In this document: in pieces, positions 1 to 8,367 of the stretch
Layout of the letters: each line of letters opens with the position of its first letter
How positions within the stretch are numbered: the first letter of the stretch is position 1
Assembly (NCBI GenBank): GCA_934875375.1
Contig: CAKXHL010000002.1
Location: 137,546 to 201,545, forward strand
Reading direction: 5' to 3'
Length of the DNA stretch: 64,000 nucleotides
Origin: an uncultured bacterium
Lineage (GTDB): Bacteria; Bacillota; Clostridia; Oscillospirales; Ruminococcaceae
The notes under the pieces: model-generated
Seen by the model: the letters and a program-made list of their open reading frames with translations, nothing else
Told to the model about the DNA's origin: nothing
The model's database searches: none
Translations under genes and position numbers: made by a program

Positions 1-242
1 GTGTCATGGAAAAAGACCACTTTGGCCCCATCAAGCTTGATATAGTTGTGCAGCTGGTTGACCACCAGCGTCACATTTCCATCGGTGTTTAAGTACAGCG
101 CCAGACAGCGCTCTCCGGGGTGGACCATCTCGCCGGTCAGATAAAAGATGGAGATGGGGGAGGTGACGATCATCTGCTCGACGCCTGCTTCCGCCATTCT
201 TTTCAGCACATTGTTAACGCGGGTACGATTCAACTGGCTCAT
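1..242 (-). CDS. M24-family peptidase / Xaa-Pro aminopeptidase-like, N-terminal part (partial)
   Basis: Partial gene: the start lies at 240-242 and the 3' end runs off the left edge, leaving 80 codons. The translation begins MSQLNRTRVNNVLKRM and includes IFYLTGEMVHPGERCLALYL, the N-terminal creatinase/prolidase-like domain that precedes the pita-bread metallopeptidase fold in M24 enzymes. The metal-binding domain is outside the window, so peptidase activity cannot be confirmed. A GAGGAG ribosome site stands just upstream of the ATG. It has its own consensus promoter inside the end of the upstream gene, so it is probably transcribed separately. Confidence 0.8.
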   Translation of the reverse strand, partial: MSQLNRTRVNNVLKRMAEAGVEQMIVTSPISIFYLTGEMVHPGERCLALYLNTDGNVTLVVNQLHNYIKLDGAKVVFFHD

Positions 243-316
243 TCTGTTTTCTCCTCACATTTTAACCTTGCTTCCGGCCCTTGAAAAAGCCGGAAAAGAC
301 TCTTTTCTGCTCTTTC

Positions 317-345
317 ATTATAGAATCGGCAACGTCAAAAGTCAA
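317..345 (-). promoter_or_regulatory. sigma-A promoter for the M24 peptidase gene
   Basis: On the minus strand TTGACT (340-345) and a perfect TATAAT (317-322) are separated by exactly 17 bp. The -35 box overlaps the stop codon of the upstream DUF6985-like gene at 342-344. Confidence 0.75.
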
Positions 346-872
346 TGAAAATGTCTTAGGTCGTCCTCTGCCAGCCAGCACAGCAGCGCCGTATCCCGGC
401 TCCCCACTTCGACCACCCTGCTGCCGCAGGTCATAACGCCGATTCCGTCCTCATCCCAGCGGCAGCCAAAGGCATAACCTATATAGCAAAGGCCGTTCCT
501 CTCCACCGGCAGTATGTGGATTTCCTCCAGCTGTAACTCTCCCAGCAGGTCTGCCGGCTCATGGGCATAGGGCATTCCGGACAGGGCAAAATCATCCTCC
601 ATCGCGTCGCTCAAAAGGTCGTCCTCCTGTTGTGCCAGATGCTCCAAAATCCCCATCAGAATGGCATTTTGGATCTGCTCCTGCCCAGCGAAAATATAAG
701 CCAGCGCCGTCCGGTAGCTTTCTGTCAGCTCCAGTCCTTCCTCTACCCGGTCGCCGCCGAAATCCACTCGGATCGGCCGCGCCTGTTCTTGTATTTGCCA
801 GTGTTCCCAGGCCGGCAGGCGGATTTCCCCCTCCAGCCCGTATTCTCCTCTTGTTAATTCCAGCTGCGGCAT
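342..872 (-). CDS. DUF6985-like conserved hypothetical protein
   Basis: A 176-residue acidic, soluble protein with no signal peptide or membrane segment. The C-terminal part (CRWDEDGIGVMTCGSRVVEV followed by D-T-A-L-L-C-W) resembles the DUF6985 family, whose members carry a similar 'ideal enzyme/immunity-like' beta-rich domain; biochemical function is unknown. The ATG at 870-872 has GGAG inside the last codons of the preceding Gfo/Idh gene, whose stop is 3 bp upstream, so the two are co-transcribed and probably translationally coupled. The family assignment is from sequence feel, not a search. Confidence 0.6.
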   Translation of the reverse strand: MPQLELTRGEYGLEGEIRLPAWEHWQIQEQARPIRVDFGGDRVEEGLELTESYRTALAYIFAGQEQIQNAILMGILEHLAQQEDDLLSDAMEDDFALSGMPYAHEPADLLGELQLEEIHILPVERNGLCYIGYAFGCRWDEDGIGVMTCGSRVVEVGSRDTALLCWLAEDDLRHFH

Positions 873-875
873 TTT

Positions 876-1844
876 CTACTTCTCCTGCGGATTTTCCCGG
901 TCGCACAAATCAAACAGCTCCATGCACAAAAGCGTGTCCCGATGGGGAATGACATCGCTTTCCAGCCGTCCTTCCCGCACGCCCCGGATAAATTCCTCAA
1001 TCTCATACACAAACCCGTTTTCCTCCGGCGGAATAAACCGCTCGATTTCCTGCCGGTCCGGCCCGTACAGCACCGCGCCGCCGCCTTTGTGCCCGCCCAA
1101 AAGCTGGATGCTACCCCGGTCGCCGCAAAACCACGCGGTCTCCGGCGCAATGGCCCGAAAACTCACCTGCGTTGTGGCAATCGCATGCTCAAAGCGTAAA
1201 AGCATCCCATCGGTGCAATCGGAGCCATAGGAGAACCGGTTGACCATGGTCTTAGCCTCCAGCAGCGGCTGGTTGATCAGATAAGACAGGATCTCAAACG
1301 CGTAAACCCCAATATCCCGGTTGGCTCCGCCGCCCAGTTCCGGCGCGTTGAGCCGGTGGGCAGCATCGGAGCCGGACACAAAGCAAAAATTGTAGCTGGC
1401 CAGGTCGATCTGCCCAATTCTGCCGCCGTCGATCCACGCTTTGGCTTTCTGTACCGCAGGGGTAAAACGGCTCCACATGGCCTCCATGGTAAAAAGTCCC
1501 TTTTCTTCCGCCCTGGAAAACACCTCCTGCGCCTGCTCTTTCGTGATGGTAAACGCTTTTTCACACAAAAACGGCTTGCCGTATTCCAAACACAGCAGCA
1601 TATTTTCATAGTGGAAGTTGTTGGTCGTATCAATATATACCCCGTCGATGTCCGGAAGTTCCAGCATCCGGCGATAGTCGCCATAAGCCGACGGCACTCC
1701 GTTTGCCTTGGCAAATGCATCCGCCCGCTCCTGACTCTTGCTGGCTACCGCCGCTACCTGCGCCTGGGGCAGGCGGCTGACCGCGTCGCAGAATTTTGCG
1801 CCGATTTTTGCAGCGCCCATGATTCCAAACCGAAACACTCCCAT
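876..1844 (-). CDS. Gfo/Idh/MocA family NAD(P)-dependent oxidoreductase
   Basis: Predicted 322 residues. The N-terminus FRFGIMGAAKIGAKF carries the G-x-x-G-A-A dinucleotide-binding loop of a Rossmann fold, and CEKAFTITKEQA is the conserved E-K segment that in this family precedes the active-site region. The C-terminal half (about 130-320) fits the alpha/beta substrate domain. Members oxidise or dehydrogenate sugars, inositols or related polyols; the substrate cannot be told from sequence. I chose the ATG at 1842-1844 because it has GGAGAGGAG at good spacing; an upstream in-frame extension has neither homology nor a ribosome site. A short GCCCTG/CAGGGC hairpin (1863-1880) lies in the leader. 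It is divergent from ytaF. Confidence 0.85.
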   Translation of the reverse strand: MGVFRFGIMGAAKIGAKFCDAVSRLPQAQVAAVASKSQERADAFAKANGVPSAYGDYRRMLELPDIDGVYIDTTNNFHYENMLLCLEYGKPFLCEKAFTITKEQAQEVFSRAEEKGLFTMEAMWSRFTPAVQKAKAWIDGGRIGQIDLASYNFCFVSGSDAAHRLNAPELGGGANRDIGVYAFEILSYLINQPLLEAKTMVNRFSYGSDCTDGMLLRFEHAIATTQVSFRAIAPETAWFCGDRGSIQLLGGHKGGGAVLYGPDRQEIERFIPPEENGFVYEIEEFIRGVREGRLESDVIPHRDTLLCMELFDLCDRENPQEK

Positions 1845-2023
1845 GATGATTCTCCTCTCCACGCCCTGTCCGTCCAGGGCAGATTCTATGGTTAGCTTAC
1901 TCCATTTTCCCATCCTTTGCAAGAGCGCGTGGGAACCATTCTCCGCACTGCGGCATAGAATGGGCAAAGAAGCGCTGGTCGGCTGTTTTTCAACCCGGGA
2001 GCTGCAGAATGGAGGCAAATGCA

Positions 2024-2668
2024 ATGGAACCGTTCTGGATTTCTTTTCTTCACATCTTTTTTCTCTGCGCCGCGGTCTGTATCGATACCTTTGCGGCGGC
2101 TTTCGGCTTTGGCATTGATCAAATCCGGATTCCGGCCCTTTCCGCGCTGGTACTGTCGCTGGTTTCCTCCGCTGCGCTGTCCCTTTCCATGCTGGCGGCC
2201 GGATGGCTCACCCCTTACCTGCCCGCTGGGCTGACTGGATGGCTGTCCTGCGCTCTGCTGTGCGGACTGGGGCTTTTGAAACTGTTTGACAGTGCTATAA
2301 AGCGCCTGGTACGCCGCCTGCCTCAACCGGGCAGGGAACTCTCCTTCTCTTTTTTGCGGATGCGCTTTCTGCTGCGGGTTTGGGCAGATCCTGCCACAGC
2401 GGACACCGATTGTTCTAGTGTTCTGTCCGCAGCCGAATCCGTCGCGCTGGCCCTCGCCCTGTCCAGCGACGGGCTGGCTGCAGGGCTGGGCGGCGGATTT
2501 TCCGGCCTTTCCCCCTGGGCGGTGTTTTTCTGTTCCGCCGGAATGAATCTGATCTGCATTCTCACCGGCAGCCTGGCCGGAAGAAAAGCAGCCGGCCGCG
2601 CCTGCTTTGACCTGTCCTGGCTGGGCGGCGTCATCCTTTTCGGAATGGGGCTGCTGGCCCTTGTGTAA
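2024..2668 (+). CDS. ytaF: YtaF-like sporulation membrane protein (MntP-related)
   Basis: A 214-residue integral membrane protein with about six hydrophobic segments in two repeats. Each repeat has a D-x-x-A-A-G/A motif: CIDTFAAAFGFGI near residue 20 and ALALSSDGLAAGLGGG near residue 150. This two-repeat pattern is typical of YtaF, a relative of the manganese exporter MntP that is linked to sporulation in Bacillus; transport function is unproven. The ATG at 2024 has GGAGG 8 bp upstream; the in-frame ATG at 2009 lies upstream of that ribosome site and is less likely. Possible endospore-former marker. Confidence 0.75.
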   Translation: MEPFWISFLHIFFLCAAVCIDTFAAAFGFGIDQIRIPALSALVLSLVSSAALSLSMLAAGWLTPYLPAGLTGWLSCALLCGLGLLKLFDSAIKRLVRRLPQPGRELSFSFLRMRFLLRVWADPATADTDCSSVLSAAESVALALALSSDGLAAGLGGGFSGLSPWAVFFCSAGMNLICILTGSLAGRKAAGRACFDLSWLGGVILFGMGLLALV

Positions 2669-2743
2669 ATCCATTTTCTCTGCCCCGTGATTTTGTGCAC
2701 AACGTCAAAGATTTGGGGAAGCGGGTAAAATCTTGCTGTGCTA

Positions 2744-2772
2744 TTGACATTTCCCCTGTGCCGCTATACAAT
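2744..2772 (+). promoter_or_regulatory. sigma-A promoter of nrdDG
   Basis: TTGACA (2744-2749), 17-bp spacer, TACAAT (2767-2772). Transcription would start near 2779, giving a leader of about 160 nt before nrdD. Confidence 0.75.
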
Positions 2773-2789
2773 AAAAGCTGTTCGCAAAA

Positions 2790-2805
2790 CCACAACATAT
2801 TGTGG
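2790..2805 (+). promoter_or_regulatory. candidate NrdR box
   Basis: CCACAACATATTGTGG is a near-perfect 16-bp palindrome resembling the NrdR consensus (acaCwATATwGtgt). It lies about 11-26 bases downstream of the predicted start of transcription, where NrdR binding would repress. NrdR boxes usually occur in pairs about 31 bp apart; I do not see a clear second one. Confidence 0.5.
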
Positions 2806-2939
2806 TGACAGTTTATGTATAACCGTACGAATAGTATACAGCAAGGATATTTTCAGCTAGGAATCCCTGTGCCGCAGTGTTTTCTTTTGTCTTTTATAAT
2901 GCACAGTTTATTGGGATCATACGGAGAGGAAGTTGTAAC

Positions 2940-5279
2940 ATGATCGAAACGATTGTCAAACGCGACGGGCGGCAGGTACCTTTTGACCCGAGCAAGATTA
3001 CCGACGCCATCTACAAAGCCGCGCAGGTTTTAGGCGGCAACGACCGGGAAATGGCCGAAGAGCTGACTCAAAAAGTCATCGCCTACCTGACTGACGAGCT
3101 GCACGAAACCCGCCCTGCGGTGGAGCAGGTGCAGGATGCGGTGGAAAAAGTCCTCATTGAAAACGGACATGCCCGTACCGCCAAGGAATTCATCCTCTAC
3201 CGTGCGGAACGCACCCGCGTGCGCGACATGAATACCAAACTGATGCGCATTTACGAGGATCTGACCTTTAAGCCCGCGGCAGATAACGATATCAAGCGGG
3301 AAAACGCCAACATCGACGGCGATACCCCGATGGGAACCATGCTGAAATACGGTTCTGAAGGCTCCAAGCAATTCTGTGAAATGTATGTGCTGGATCCGGT
3401 CTTTTCCAAGGCTCATGCCGAGGGCGATATCCATATCCACGACCTGGATTTCTATACGCTGACTACTACCTGCTGCCAGATTGATATTGTCAAGCTGTTT
3501 AAAGACGGGTTCTGCACCGGTCACGGCTTTTTGCGGGAACCCAATGATATCGCCAGTTATTCGGCGCTGGCCTGCATTGCCATTCAGTCTAACCAGAACG
3601 ACCAGCACGGCGGCCAGAGTATCCCCAACTTCGATTACGGCATGGCGCCGGGTGTGCGCAAAACTTACCGCCGGGTTTATTCCCGCAACGTTGGCCGGGC
3701 GCTGGAACTGCTGGGCGGCCTGGAAGACGGCGAGGCTGTTGCCAAGCAGATCGCGGCTGAAGTGGAAAAGCAAAGCGGCCTGTGGCCGGTTTTAGCCGAT
3801 GACAACGGCTATCATGCGTATGAAGGGCCGGAGTTGGCCAAATACGTCCCGGAAGAGCTGATTGAAAAAATCCAGCGCTTTGCGGTGAAAAATGCGAAAA
3901 AAGAGACCTATCGCTCTACTTTCCAGGCAATGGAGGCGCTGGTCCACAACCTGAATACCATGCATTCCCGCGCCGGCGCACAGGTGCCATTTTCCTCCAT
4001 TAACTACGGCACCGACACCTCCCCCGAAGGCCGCATGGTCATCGAATGTATCCTCAAGGCGGAAGACGCAGGGCTGGGCAACGGCGAAACGCCGATTTTC
4101 CCCATTCATATTTTCAAGGTGAAAGAAGGGGTCAACTACAATCCGGAAGACCCCAACTATGACTTGTTCAAGCTGGCCTGCCGGGTATCGGCCAAGCGGC
4201 TGTTCCCCAACTTCTCTTTCCTGGACGCACCGTTCAATCTGCAATATTATAAGGAAGGCGATTACAACTCCGAGGTAGCTTACATGGGATGCCGCACCCG
4301 TGTAATGTCCAATAACTACGACCGCTCCCGCGAGGTGACCTGCGGCCGGGGCAATTTGAGCTTTACCTCTGTCAATCTGCCCCGTCTGGCCATCAAAGCC
4401 AATGGCAACGTAGATTTCTTCTTTGAGCAGCTGGATCGCATGCTGGACCTGGTCTGCGATCAGCTGATGGCCCGCTACAAAATCCAGGCGGCGAAAAAAG
4501 TGCGCAACTACCCGTTCTTGATGGGCCAGGGCGTTTGGCTGGATTCTGATAAGCTCGGTCCCAACGACGAAGTGGGCGAAGTGCTCAAGCACGGCACCCT
4601 TACGGTGGGCTTCATCGGCTTGGCCGAATGCCTGAAAGCGCTGATTGGCAAACACCATGGGGAATCGCAGGAAGCGCAGAATCTGGGACTGGATATTGTA
4701 GGCTACATGCGCAAACGCATGGATGAAATGAGCGAAAAAACCGGCTTTAACTATTCTCTGATCGCTACGCCGGCTGAGGGCCTTTCCGGCCGCTTTGTCC
4801 GCATTGACAAGCAGAAATATGGTATTATCCCCGGCGTAACCGACCGCGATTATTACACCAACTCGTTCCACATCCCGGTGTATTACGACATTTCCGCCTT
4901 TGACAAAATCCGTTTGGAGGCTCCCTATCACAACCTGACCAACGGCGGCCACATTTCTTATATCGAAATGGATGGTGATCCGTTAAAGAACTTGGATGCT
5001 TTCGAAAAGGTTGTCCGCTGCATGAAAGAAGCGGGTATTGGATACGGCTCTATCAACCATCCGGTAGACCGAGATCCCTGCTGCGGCTATACCGGCATTA
5101 TCGACAACGAGTGCCCCGGCTGCGGACGGCATGAGGGCGACGGAAACGAAGCGTTTGAACGAATCCGCCGCATCACAGGCTATCTGGTCGGTACCATGGA
5201 CCATTGGAACAACGCCAAACGGGCAGAGGAACACGATCGGGTGAAGCATACCATGTCCAGCGGTGTAGAACAAATCTGA
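2940..5279 (+). CDS. nrdD: anaerobic ribonucleoside-triphosphate reductase (class III)
   Basis: A 779-residue glycyl-radical enzyme that reduces ribonucleoside triphosphates to deoxy forms without oxygen. Residues 1-90 (VKRDGRQVPFDP...) are an ATP-cone allosteric domain. The middle holds the (beta/alpha)10 barrel with the family segment TMHSRAGAQVPFSSINYG near residue 340. Near residue 713 come C-C-G-Y and then E-C-P-G-C-G, the cysteine zinc site; RITGYLVGT near residue 746 contains the glycyl-radical glycine about 33 residues from the end, as in other NrdD proteins. Start at 2940 is set by GAGAGGA; an upstream in-frame ATG lacks one. The activase gene nrdG follows. Confidence 0.97.
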   Translation: MIETIVKRDGRQVPFDPSKITDAIYKAAQVLGGNDREMAEELTQKVIAYLTDELHETRPAVEQVQDAVEKVLIENGHARTAKEFILYRAERTRVRDMNTKLMRIYEDLTFKPAADNDIKRENANIDGDTPMGTMLKYGSEGSKQFCEMYVLDPVFSKAHAEGDIHIHDLDFYTLTTTCCQIDIVKLFKDGFCTGHGFLREPNDIASYSALACIAIQSNQNDQHGGQSIPNFDYGMAPGVRKTYRRVYSRNVGRALELLGGLEDGEAVAKQIAAEVEKQSGLWPVLADDNGYHAYEGPELAKYVPEELIEKIQRFAVKNAKKETYRSTFQAMEALVHNLNTMHSRAGAQVPFSSINYGTDTSPEGRMVIECILKAEDAGLGNGETPIFPIHIFKVKEGVNYNPEDPNYDLFKLACRVSAKRLFPNFSFLDAPFNLQYYKEGDYNSEVAYMGCRTRVMSNNYDRSREVTCGRGNLSFTSVNLPRLAIKANGNVDFFFEQLDRMLDLVCDQLMARYKIQAAKKVRNYPFLMGQGVWLDSDKLGPNDEVGEVLKHGTLTVGFIGLAECLKALIGKHHGESQEAQNLGLDIVGYMRKRMDEMSEKTGFNYSLIATPAEGLSGRFVRIDKQKYGIIPGVTDRDYYTNSFHIPVYYDISAFDKIRLEAPYHNLTNGGHISYIEMDGDPLKNLDAFEKVVRCMKEAGIGYGSINHPVDRDPCCGYTGIIDNECPGCGRHEGDGNEAFERIRRITGYLVGTMDHWNNAKRAEEHDRVKHTMSSGVEQI

Positions 5280-5341
5280 GGATACGGATATAACTGCACA
5301 AAGGCAAGGACGCGCCCAGTTTTTCGGCAGTTTTGCCTTGT

Positions 5342-5369
5342 AAAAGGGCGGGATTTTCCCCGCCTTTTT
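5342..5369 (+). terminator. intrinsic terminator between nrdD and nrdG
   Basis: GGCGGG (5347-5352) pairs with CCCGCC (5359-5364) across a 6-nt loop, flanked by A and T runs. It should end or reduce transcription after nrdD, so nrdG may be expressed at a lower level. Confidence 0.65.
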
Positions 5370-5471
5370 CCTCTAAAAAAACAGAAAAATGCCGTTTTTT
5401 CTTCTTTTTCCGGATATTTGAAAGGTAAAAAACCCGTAATTTTCCTGTGTCGAGAAAGGATGTGCACCTTT

Positions 5472-5981
5472 ATGTCAAACCCCATTCGGTTGGCAGGAGT
5501 CATCCGGGAATCCATTGTGGACGGGCCCGGGATTCGTTTTGTCGTTTTCGTGCAGGGTTGCCCCCATCACTGCGAGGGATGTCACAATCCCGAATCTCAC
5601 GATTTTTCCGGCGGATATGACTGCGACCCGGAAAAAATTCTGGCGGAAATCAAAAAAAATCCTCTGCTGGACGGTGTAACTTTTTCTGGCGGAGAGCCTC
5701 TGTGTCAAGCAGCGGCCTTGCTTCCGCTGGCAAAAGAGATCAAAAAATTAGGATTAAATCTATTTATTTATACTGGCAGTATATTTGAAGATCTGTTAAA
5801 AGAACAGAATCCTGACATTATGGCATTGTTGCAGCAAGGAGATTTTCTGGTGGACGGCCCCTTTGTTTTGGCCCAGCGGGACTTGACACTGCTGTTTCGC
5901 GGCAGCCAAAATCAGCGTATCCTGGATCTGCCCCAGTCTTTTCTGCAAGGAAAAGCGGTTTTGGCGTCCATCGGGCAATAA
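5472..5981 (+). CDS. nrdG: anaerobic ribonucleotide reductase activating protein (radical SAM)
   Basis: A 169-residue protein that uses a 4Fe-4S cluster and S-adenosylmethionine to install the glycyl radical on NrdD. Cys30, Cys34 and Cys37 (CPHHCEGC) form the CxxxCxxC cluster motif, followed by VTFSGGEPLCQ, the SAM-binding GGE motif. Length is normal for NrdG. ATG at 5472 is preceded by AAAGGA about 11 bp upstream; the in-frame ATG at 5460 overlaps that site. It follows nrdD after a 192-bp gap containing a terminator. Confidence 0.95.
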   Translation: MSNPIRLAGVIRESIVDGPGIRFVVFVQGCPHHCEGCHNPESHDFSGGYDCDPEKILAEIKKNPLLDGVTFSGGEPLCQAAALLPLAKEIKKLGLNLFIYTGSIFEDLLKEQNPDIMALLQQGDFLVDGPFVLAQRDLTLLFRGSQNQRILDLPQSFLQGKAVLASIGQ

Positions 5982-6213
5982 GCGTCTTTGTGGGACGAAA
6001 GCAACGTCCATGTTCTGCCTGCTCCTGCACGCGAGGAAGTTCTGTTTTTTCTCCGAGGACAAAAATTGCGGCAAACGCAGGCACTTGTGGCAAGAATCTG
6101 TTTTTTCGATATGCAATCCGCATTTATAAAACCAAAAAGATGATCGAAGAAGAGCTTCTTTCGCAAAAAATTCATTGAAAACAGTACAGCCTGCAGTAGT
6201 ATAAACAATAAAA

Positions 6214-6245
6214 AAGGGTATGGCGAATGCCATACCCTTTTCTTT
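6214..6245. terminator. bidirectional terminator after nrdG
   Basis: AAGGGTATGGC (6214-6224), loop GAAT, GCCATACCCTT (6229-6239), with A and T runs on both sides. It serves nrdG on plus and the small membrane protein/PEPCK unit on minus. The stretch between nrdG and this hairpin (5982-6213) shows no gene I can support. Confidence 0.85.
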
Positions 6246-6252
6246 TTGGAAC

Positions 6253-6399
6253 CTATTCCCCTTTGCGCGCCATTACAAACGCGCCGGCCAACATGGCAAT
6301 GACAAAAGAAATCATTCCGGCTGCTGCCATAGACAGAGCGACGATCCCTTTCCAGCGGATGCTTTTTCCGCCAGCAGGCTGTACCGGATGATGCAGCAT
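6253..6399 (-). CDS. small 48-residue single-pass membrane protein
   Basis: Translation starts MLHHPVQPAGGKSIRWKG, continues into one hydrophobic segment of about 24 residues (IVALSMAAAGMISFVIAML), and ends FVMARKGE. An excellent ribosome site, AAGGAGG, lies 7 bp before the ATG. It is 73 bp downstream of the PEPCK gene on the same strand, with a hairpin between them and a shared strong terminator after. I do not recognise a family. The strong ribosome site and clean membrane segment make it a real gene rather than chance. A regulatory or assembly role near PEPCK would be a guess. Confidence 0.6.
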   Translation of the reverse strand: MLHHPVQPAGGKSIRWKGIVALSMAAAGMISFVIAMLAGAFVMARKGE

Positions 6400-6424
6400 C
6401 TTTCTTCCTCCTTTTCAAATAGCA

Positions 6425-6452
6425 GGAAAGCCCTGGCTTCCCAGGGCTTTCC
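6425..6452 (-). terminator. hairpin between PEPCK and the small membrane protein
   Basis: GGAAAGCCCTGG pairs perfectly with CCAGGGCTTTCC around a 4-nt loop. On the minus strand it is followed by only a weak T-rich stretch, so it may be a partial terminator or an RNA 3'-end stabiliser. Confidence 0.5.
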
Positions 6453-6472
6453 CATACCAAAGCGGCAAGCGC

Positions 6473-8245
6473 TTAGTCCAGATTCTTTTTCAGGGTTTCC
6501 AGCTCGGCCTTCAGCTCTTTGGGGAGCTTGTCGCCAAATTTCTGGTAGAATTCCTCGATGCCGGCAGCATCTTCTTTCCAGAGCTCTTTGTCCACATCCA
6601 GCAAGCCTTTGAGGGTCTCGATATCGATATTCAAGCCCTCCAGGTTGATGTCTTCGGGTTTGGGCTCGTAGCCAATGGGAGTCTCTACCGCGTCGGCTTT
6701 GCCTTCGCAACGATCCAGAATCCACATCAGCACGCGCATGTTGTCGCCAAAGCCCGGCCAGATGAAGTGGCCTTCATCGTCGGTGCGGAACCAGTTGACG
6801 TTGAAGATCTTCGGAGCTTTGTCGCCCAGCTTTTTGCCCATGTCAAGCCAGTGCTGGAAGTAATCGCCCATATGGTAACCGCAGAAAGGCAACATTGCCA
6901 TGGGGTCACGGCGGACAACGCCAACAGCGCCAGAAGCAGCCGCAGTGGTCTCAGAAGCCATGACAGAGCCTACGAATACGCCATGCTCCCAGTCTCTTGC
7001 CTGGTAAACCAGCGGAGCAGTTTTCGCGCGGCGACCGCCAAAGATGATTGCGGAGATCGGCACGCCCTGCGGATCGTTAAACTTATCGCTGATGCAGGGG
7101 CAGTTGATTGCCGGAGCGGTAAAGCGGGAGTTTGGATGGGCGCCTTTTTCAGTAGAAGTGGTGCCGTCCCACGGCTGGCCTTTCCAGTCAATGGCGTTTT
7201 TCGGCGGGTTTTTGTCCAGACCTTCCCACCAAACAGTGTTGTCATCCAGATTATGACAAACATTGGTGAAGATGGTATTCTTGCGGGTAGAAGCCAACGC
7301 ATTGGGGTTGGATTTTTCATTGGTGCCGGGAGCTACGCCAAAGAAGCCGTTCTCCGGGTTGATCGCCCAGAGTCTACCGTCGGGACCAATGCGCATCCAG
7401 GCAATATCGTCGCCGACTGTCCAGACTTTATAGCCTTTTTCTTTGTAGATCTCCGGCGGGATCAGCATAGCCAGGTTGGTTTTGCCGCAGGCGGACGGGA
7501 AGGCAGCGGTGATATATTTCACCTCGCCCTGCGGATTCTCGATACCCAGAATCAACATATGCTCAGCCATCCAGCCTTCGTTCTTACCCTGGTAAGAAGC
7601 GATGCGCAGTGCAAAGCATTTTTTACCCAGCAGAACGTTGCCGCCGTATGCGGAGTTGATGGACCAGATGGTGTTGTCCTCTGGGAAATGAACGATATAT
7701 CTTTCATTCTCATCTACGTTTGCTTTGGAGTGCAGACCTCTTACAAAGTCATTGGACTCGTCGCCCAGATTCTCAAACGCCTGTGCGCCCATTCTGGTCA
7801 TGATATCCATATTCAGCACAACATAGATCGAATCGGTCAGCTCAACGCCGACTTTGGAGAAGGGAGAGCCGATCGGACCCATGGAGTAAGGAATGACGTA
7901 CATGGTACGGCCTTTCATTACACCATTAAAGAGCTTGCCCAGTTTTTCATACATCACCTTGGGATCTTCCCAGTTGTTGGTGGGGCCTGCATCCTCTTTT
8001 TTCCGGGAGCAGATAAAGGTTCTACCCTCTACGCGGGCAACGTCGCTGGGACGGGTTCTGTGCAGCAGACAGCCGGGAAGTTTTTCCTGGTTGAGTTCCT
8101 CCATCTCGCCGGTGGCGATTGCTTCAGCTCTCAAGGCTTTGAGCTGCTCCTCGCTGCCATCAATCCAGACAACCTGGTCCGGGGTAGTGAGCGCGACCAT
8201 CTCATCCAGCCATTTTAATACATTTGGATTCTTCGTCAGTGCCAT
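6473..8245 (-). CDS. pckG: phosphoenolpyruvate carboxykinase (GTP)
   Basis: A 590-residue cytosolic enzyme interconverting oxaloacetate + GTP and PEP + CO2 + GDP. Motifs of the GTP-type family are present: the P-loop FPSACGKTNLAM near residue 255, the metal-binding GDDIAWMR following it, and GGRRAKTAPLVYQ further on. Length is typical of GTP-PEPCK (about 590-620), unlike the shorter ATP type. In anaerobes it often fixes CO2 onto PEP or drains PEP during fermentation. The ATG at 8243-8245 has AAAGGAG; the upstream extension lacks homology. Promoter and an inverted repeat lie in the leader. Likely co-transcribed with the small membrane protein. Confidence 0.96.
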   Translation of the reverse strand: MALTKNPNVLKWLDEMVALTTPDQVVWIDGSEEQLKALRAEAIATGEMEELNQEKLPGCLLHRTRPSDVARVEGRTFICSRKKEDAGPTNNWEDPKVMYEKLGKLFNGVMKGRTMYVIPYSMGPIGSPFSKVGVELTDSIYVVLNMDIMTRMGAQAFENLGDESNDFVRGLHSKANVDENERYIVHFPEDNTIWSINSAYGGNVLLGKKCFALRIASYQGKNEGWMAEHMLILGIENPQGEVKYITAAFPSACGKTNLAMLIPPEIYKEKGYKVWTVGDDIAWMRIGPDGRLWAINPENGFFGVAPGTNEKSNPNALASTRKNTIFTNVCHNLDDNTVWWEGLDKNPPKNAIDWKGQPWDGTTSTEKGAHPNSRFTAPAINCPCISDKFNDPQGVPISAIIFGGRRAKTAPLVYQARDWEHGVFVGSVMASETTAAASGAVGVVRRDPMAMLPFCGYHMGDYFQHWLDMGKKLGDKAPKIFNVNWFRTDDEGHFIWPGFGDNMRVLMWILDRCEGKADAVETPIGYEPKPEDINLEGLNIDIETLKGLLDVDKELWKEDAAGIEEFYQKFGDKLPKELKAELETLKKNLD

Positions 8246-8302
8246 ACTTTTTACTCTCCTTTCAAAACCGGTATTCGCCGATTTCAGCTTCATTATTTGG
8301 AA

Positions 8303-8318
8303 TTTTTGTTTACAAAAA
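8303..8318. promoter_or_regulatory. inverted repeat in the PEPCK leader
   Basis: TTTTTGT-TT-ACAAAAA, a perfect 7-bp inverted repeat about 10-25 bases downstream of the predicted pckG transcription start. It looks like a repressor operator; the regulator is unknown. Confidence 0.4.
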
Positions 8319-8338
8319 CCAAATTTTCCACAGATATC

Positions 8339-8367
8339 ATTATATCGAACTTTTCAACGCTTTTCAA
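8339..8367 (-). promoter_or_regulatory. sigma-A promoter of pckG
   Basis: TTGAAA (8362-8367), 17-bp spacer, TATAAT (8339-8344) on the minus strand, giving a leader of about 85 nt. Confidence 0.65.

Noticed and set aside
3030..4952. Two long minus-strand frames opposite nrdD.
   Set aside because: Shadows of the clear nrdD coding frame; no start signals.
5982..6180. Short plus-strand frames after nrdG.
   Set aside because: No ribosome site and no recognisable text; likely untranslated 3' region before the terminator at 6214.
6767..8218. A 483-codon plus-strand frame opposite the PEPCK gene.
   Set aside because: Shadow of pckG for the same codon-bias reason; no recognisable protein text.
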